NCBI GenBank assembly: GCA_031553435.1
Contig: JAVBLQ010000006.1
Span: 1-8,107, forward strand
Direction of reading: 5' to 3'
DNA: 8,107 bases
Source of the DNA: JAVBLQ01 sp031553435
GTDB taxonomy: Bacteria > Bacteroidota > Bacteroidia > Bacteroidales > Azobacteroidaceae
The notes under the pieces were generated by a model, which was not told the DNA's origin, made no database searches, and was given only the letters and a program-made list of their open reading frames with translations. Below, one piece after another: positions 6,972 to 8,107 of this stretch. The stretch's first letter is position 1, and the number at the start of each line of letters is the position of its first letter. A program made the position numbers and the translations under genes.

Positions 6972-7002
6972 TTTCTCGCAATAACATAATCCAAATAAAT
7001 TT
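6972..7002 (-). repeat. 31-nt repeat, copy 2, upstream of the hydrolase gene
   Basis: This is an exact copy of 6220-6250, 752 bp away. The two copies bracket the hydrolase gene, and on the minus strand each lies upstream of a lipoprotein gene. Here the near edge is 92 nt from the proposed ACG start. A shared regulatory site, or the trace of a duplication that carried the hydrolase gene in, are both possible. Confidence 0.85.
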
Positions 7003-7020
7003 GGTTTCTGTCTTTTGCCT

Positions 7021-7076
7021 ATCGAAAATGTTCGATTTTTACACGGTATAAATATAAGTATTATTCTTTAGAATAA
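7021..7076. other. Two perfect inverted repeats upstream of the tRNA promoter
   Basis: ATCGAAAATGTTCGAT (7021-7036, 6-bp arms, 4-nt loop) is followed by a T run to 7040. TTATTCTTTAGAATAA (7061-7076) has 7-bp arms around TT. No plus-strand gene ends just upstream, so the first is not obviously a terminator. They could be protein-binding sites or chance dyads in AT-rich DNA. Confidence 0.4.
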
Positions 7077-7092
7077 AAAACCATCAATAATC

Positions 7093-7123
7093 TTTGCAAA
7101 ATTCAAATTTTTCTTTACCTTTG
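7093..7123 (+). promoter_or_regulatory. Promoter of the tRNA-Gly/tRNA-Leu unit
   Basis: TTTG (7093-7096), a 19-nt spacer and TACCTTTG (7116-7123) match the Bacteroidetes consensus. The expected start near 7127-7130 lies a few bases before the tRNA-Gly 5' end at 7136, a short leader as is usual for tRNA units. Confidence 0.8.
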
Positions 7124-7135
7124 CAACCGCAAAAC

Positions 7136-7208
7136 GCGAAAGTAGCTCAGTTGGTAGAGCATAACCTTGCCAAGGTTAGGGTCGCGGGTTCGAGTCCCGT
7201 CTTTCGCT
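7136..7208 (+). tRNA. tRNA-Gly (anticodon GCC)
   Basis: The 73-nt cloverleaf has acceptor arms GCGAAAG (7136-7142) and CTTTCGC (7201-7207), D arm starting GCTCAGTTGGTAGAGC, anticodon stem TAACC/GGTTA with loop TTGCCAA (anticodon GCC at 7169-7171), and T arm GCGGGTTCGAGTCCCGT. The discriminator is T7208. CCA is not encoded and must be added afterwards. Confidence 0.98.
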
Positions 7209-7236
7209 CTCTCTTTTTCATAAATGGTCTATGGCC

Positions 7237-7320
7237 GCCCGGATGGTGGAATGGTAGACACGCAAGACTTAAAATCTTGTGACCATTACGGTTGTGCGGG
7301 TTCAAGTCCCGCTCCGGGTA
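7237..7320 (+). tRNA. tRNA-Leu (anticodon TAA)
   Basis: An 84-nt class II tRNA with acceptor arms GCCCGGA (7237-7243) and TCCGGGT (7313-7319, first pair G-U), anticodon stem CAAGA/TCTTG, loop CTTAAAA with TAA at 7270-7272, a long variable arm (GACCATTACGGTT region) and T arm GCGGGTTCAAGTCCCGC. The discriminator is A7320 and CCA is not encoded. It starts 28 nt after tRNA-Gly and is probably cut from the same transcript. Confidence 0.98.
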
Positions 7321-7325
7321 CTAAG

Positions 7326-7366
7326 GGGGACTTTTTGATATTTCTATCAGAAAGTCCTCTTTTTTT
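7326..7366 (+). terminator. Rho-independent terminator after the tRNA pair
   Basis: GGACTTTTTGAT (7328-7339) pairs with ATCAGAAAGTCC (7346-7357) with one internal mismatch around a short A/T-rich loop, and a run of seven T follows (7360-7366). It sits 5-7 nt after tRNA-Leu. Confidence 0.9.
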
Positions 7367-7432
7367 ATCCTCACAACTCATTGATATTTCAGAATTTACA
7401 ATAAAAAACTGATTGACTGTAAGAGGTTCAAT

Positions 7433-7611
7433 ATGCTTATTTCTTTATTAAAAATGGCCCGCAGATGTTTTGTTGGCAATCTTTGTAAGCAGGTCGCAGA
7501 CCTGAATTTAATCGGTTCGCTTTAGGATATAAGGAGGAAAGGAAAGCATTTGCCCGCTACCGGGAGACTGATGAGGAAAGGAAACAAGGTCTTGTAAAAC
7601 TTTTGAAATAA
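7433..7611 (+). pseudogene. Frameshifted fragment of an unidentified small gene
   Basis: One frame reads from ATG 7433 for 30 codons (MLISLLKMARRCFVGNLCKQ and on) to TAG at 7523-7525. A second frame, one base back, is open from 7489 to TAA at 7609-7611 and ends GYKEERKAFARYRETDEERK then QGLVKLLK, a charged helical protein tail. Joining the frames between about 7489 and 7522 gives one protein of about 60 residues, so loss of one base is the simplest reading. I do not recognise the family. The rest of 7377-7615 shows no other gene on either strand. Confidence 0.4.
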
Positions 7612-7615
7612 TATA

Positions 7616-7647
7616 TTTGATATTATGTAATAAATTTATTACTTTTG
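7616..7647 (+). promoter_or_regulatory. Promoter of the toxin-antitoxin locus
   Basis: TTTG (7616-7619), a 20-nt spacer and TACTTTTG (7640-7647) match the consensus exactly. The box ends three bases before the toxin ATG (7651), so the mRNA would begin at or within a base or two of the start codon and be leaderless, or nearly so. Confidence 0.8.
7627..7642. promoter_or_regulatory. 16-bp perfect palindrome, probable antitoxin operator
   Basis: GTAATAAATTTATTAC is identical to its reverse complement. It fills the end of the promoter spacer and overlaps the first three bases of the -7 box, so a dimer bound there would block RNA polymerase. HigA-type XRE antitoxins typically repress their own promoter through such sites; that this antitoxin binds here is inference. 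Confidence 0.7.
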
Positions 7648-7650
7648 CAA

Positions 7651-7839
7651 ATGGAAATACATGAAGATGTTGTAAGAAAAATTATCTTTACAGATGAATT
7701 TATATGCTATTATGATAGTTTGAATATCAAAGTGCAAGACAAGTATTCTTATGCTATCCAAATTATCAGAACACAAAAAATTGTAAGTGAGAAATTTGTA
7801 AAGAAGATTCAAAATACGGAATTTAATGAAGTTCAATGA
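7651..7839 (+). pseudogene. Truncated HigB/RelE-like toxin
   Basis: From the ATG at 7651 there are 62 codons. The protein resembles the N-terminal half of HigB/RelE-type mRNA interferases of Bacteroidetes: FTDEFICYYDSLNIKVQDKY (13-32), then AIQIIRTQKIVSEKFVKKI (35-53), then NTEFNEV. In intact relatives the last stretch corresponds to the F/LYEVR strand, followed by about 45-55 more residues with the central sheet and basic catalytic residues. Here a TGA comes two codons later and the antitoxin frame begins at once, so there is no room for the missing half in any frame. A deletion, not a point mutation, is the likely cause. The product should lack toxin activity. A TTG two codons upstream (7645) lies inside the -7 box and is unlikely as the start. 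Confidence 0.7.
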
Positions 7840-7855
7840 AGAAAAATTAGCAAAA

Positions 7856-8107
7856 ATGAAGACTGCCGATGAACATTTTGATGAATGTTATGGCAAACTT
7901 GGCACTCCTGAACGAATTGACTTTGAAGCCAAAGCCAAAGCATGGTATTATGCCGAAATATTAAGGGATGCCCGGAAGAAAGAAAAGATTACCCAAAAGG
8001 AACTTGCCGAAAAAATCGGTAAGAAAAGGGAATATATTGCATTGTTGGAACAAGGTAAAACCGATATGCAATTATCTACTTTCCTACGAATATCACAAGC
8101 GTTAGGC
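7856..8107 (+). CDS. HigA-like XRE-family antitoxin (3' end beyond window)
   Basis: Eighty-four codons are open to the window edge. The N-terminus MKTADEHFDECYGKLGTPER matches the start I recall for Bacteroidetes antitoxins paired with HigB-like toxins. It is followed by a helical stretch (AKAKAWYYAEILRDARKKEK) and a helix-turn-helix, TQKELAEKIGKKREYIALLE (46-65), with the XRE-type ending QGKTDMQLSTFLRISQALG. The role would be to bind the toxin and repress the locus. An alternative ATG at 7826 would add ten codons and overlap the toxin ORF by 14 nt; I prefer 7856 by comparison with family starts. With the neighbouring toxin truncated, it may survive as an orphan antitoxin or regulator. The stop codon is not in the window. 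Confidence 0.88.
   Translation, partial: MKTADEHFDECYGKLGTPERIDFEAKAKAWYYAEILRDARKKEKITQKELAEKIGKKREYIALLEQGKTDMQLSTFLRISQALG

Noticed and set aside
7021..7040. Terminator (hairpin plus T run)
   Set aside because: The stem is only six pairs and no plus-strand transcript is expected to end there; the previous plus-strand gene stops at 5731.
7094..7412. Plus-strand ORFs of 62 codons across the tRNA pair
   Set aside because: They translate straight through the two tRNA genes and the terminator; the RNA structures explain the sequence.
7639..7836. A 65-codon minus-strand ORF opposite the toxin
   Set aside because: The plus strand has a promoter, an operator and a family match; the minus frame is low-complexity shadow sequence.

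Overview
The window looks like a Bacteroidales chromosome of moderately low G+C. Several promoters match the Bacteroidetes -33/-7 consensus (TTTG, 19-20 nt, TAnnTTTG), Shine-Dalgarno sequences are mostly absent, and the pyrE / SRPBCC protein / argH gene order is one I associate with Bacteroides and Parabacteroides relatives. The PyrE protein reads closest to what I remember from Parabacteroides, but I would not fix a genus.

Layout. Positions 1-273 hold no gene but two sets of repeats: four TGTAAAC-type boxes at helical spacing (1-96), which may be a decayed end of an insertion sequence, and three copies of a 33-bp repeat (191-272) that run into the start codon of a large AAA ATPase with a DUF4143-type C-terminal region (274-1545). 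Facing it on the minus strand is a likely two-gene unit: a GNAT acetyltransferase, then a DnaQ-like 3'-5' exonuclease (2654 down to 1573), driven by a very good promoter at 2737-2706. Diverging from it is the housekeeping unit pyrE, SRPBCC protein, argH and a small Rieske-fold lipoprotein (2829-5731), with 3-, 12- and 35-nt gaps. It links pyrimidine synthesis (orotate to OMP) with the last step of arginine synthesis.

On the minus strand follow two more lipoprotein genes: a DUF4878-like protein (6151-5735) and a YiiX/NlpC-P60-like cysteine hydrolase (about 6879-6283). A 31-nt sequence is repeated exactly upstream of both, so the hydrolase gene is bracketed by direct repeats. The hydrolase has an ACG where its natural ATG would be expected.

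A tRNA-Gly(GCC) / tRNA-Leu(UAA) pair follows (7136-7320), with its own promoter and a strong terminator. Past the tRNAs the sequence looks accessory: a frameshifted gene fragment (7433-7611), then a HigBA-like toxin-antitoxin locus whose promoter contains a perfect 16-bp palindrome. The toxin gene is cut off at 62 codons, while the XRE-family antitoxin stays open to the window edge. No large uncharacterised multi-gene system is visible. The most interesting items are the decayed toxin-antitoxin locus and its operator, the phased repeats before the ATPase, the ligand-altered Rieske lipoprotein, and the duplicated element upstream of two lipoprotein genes.
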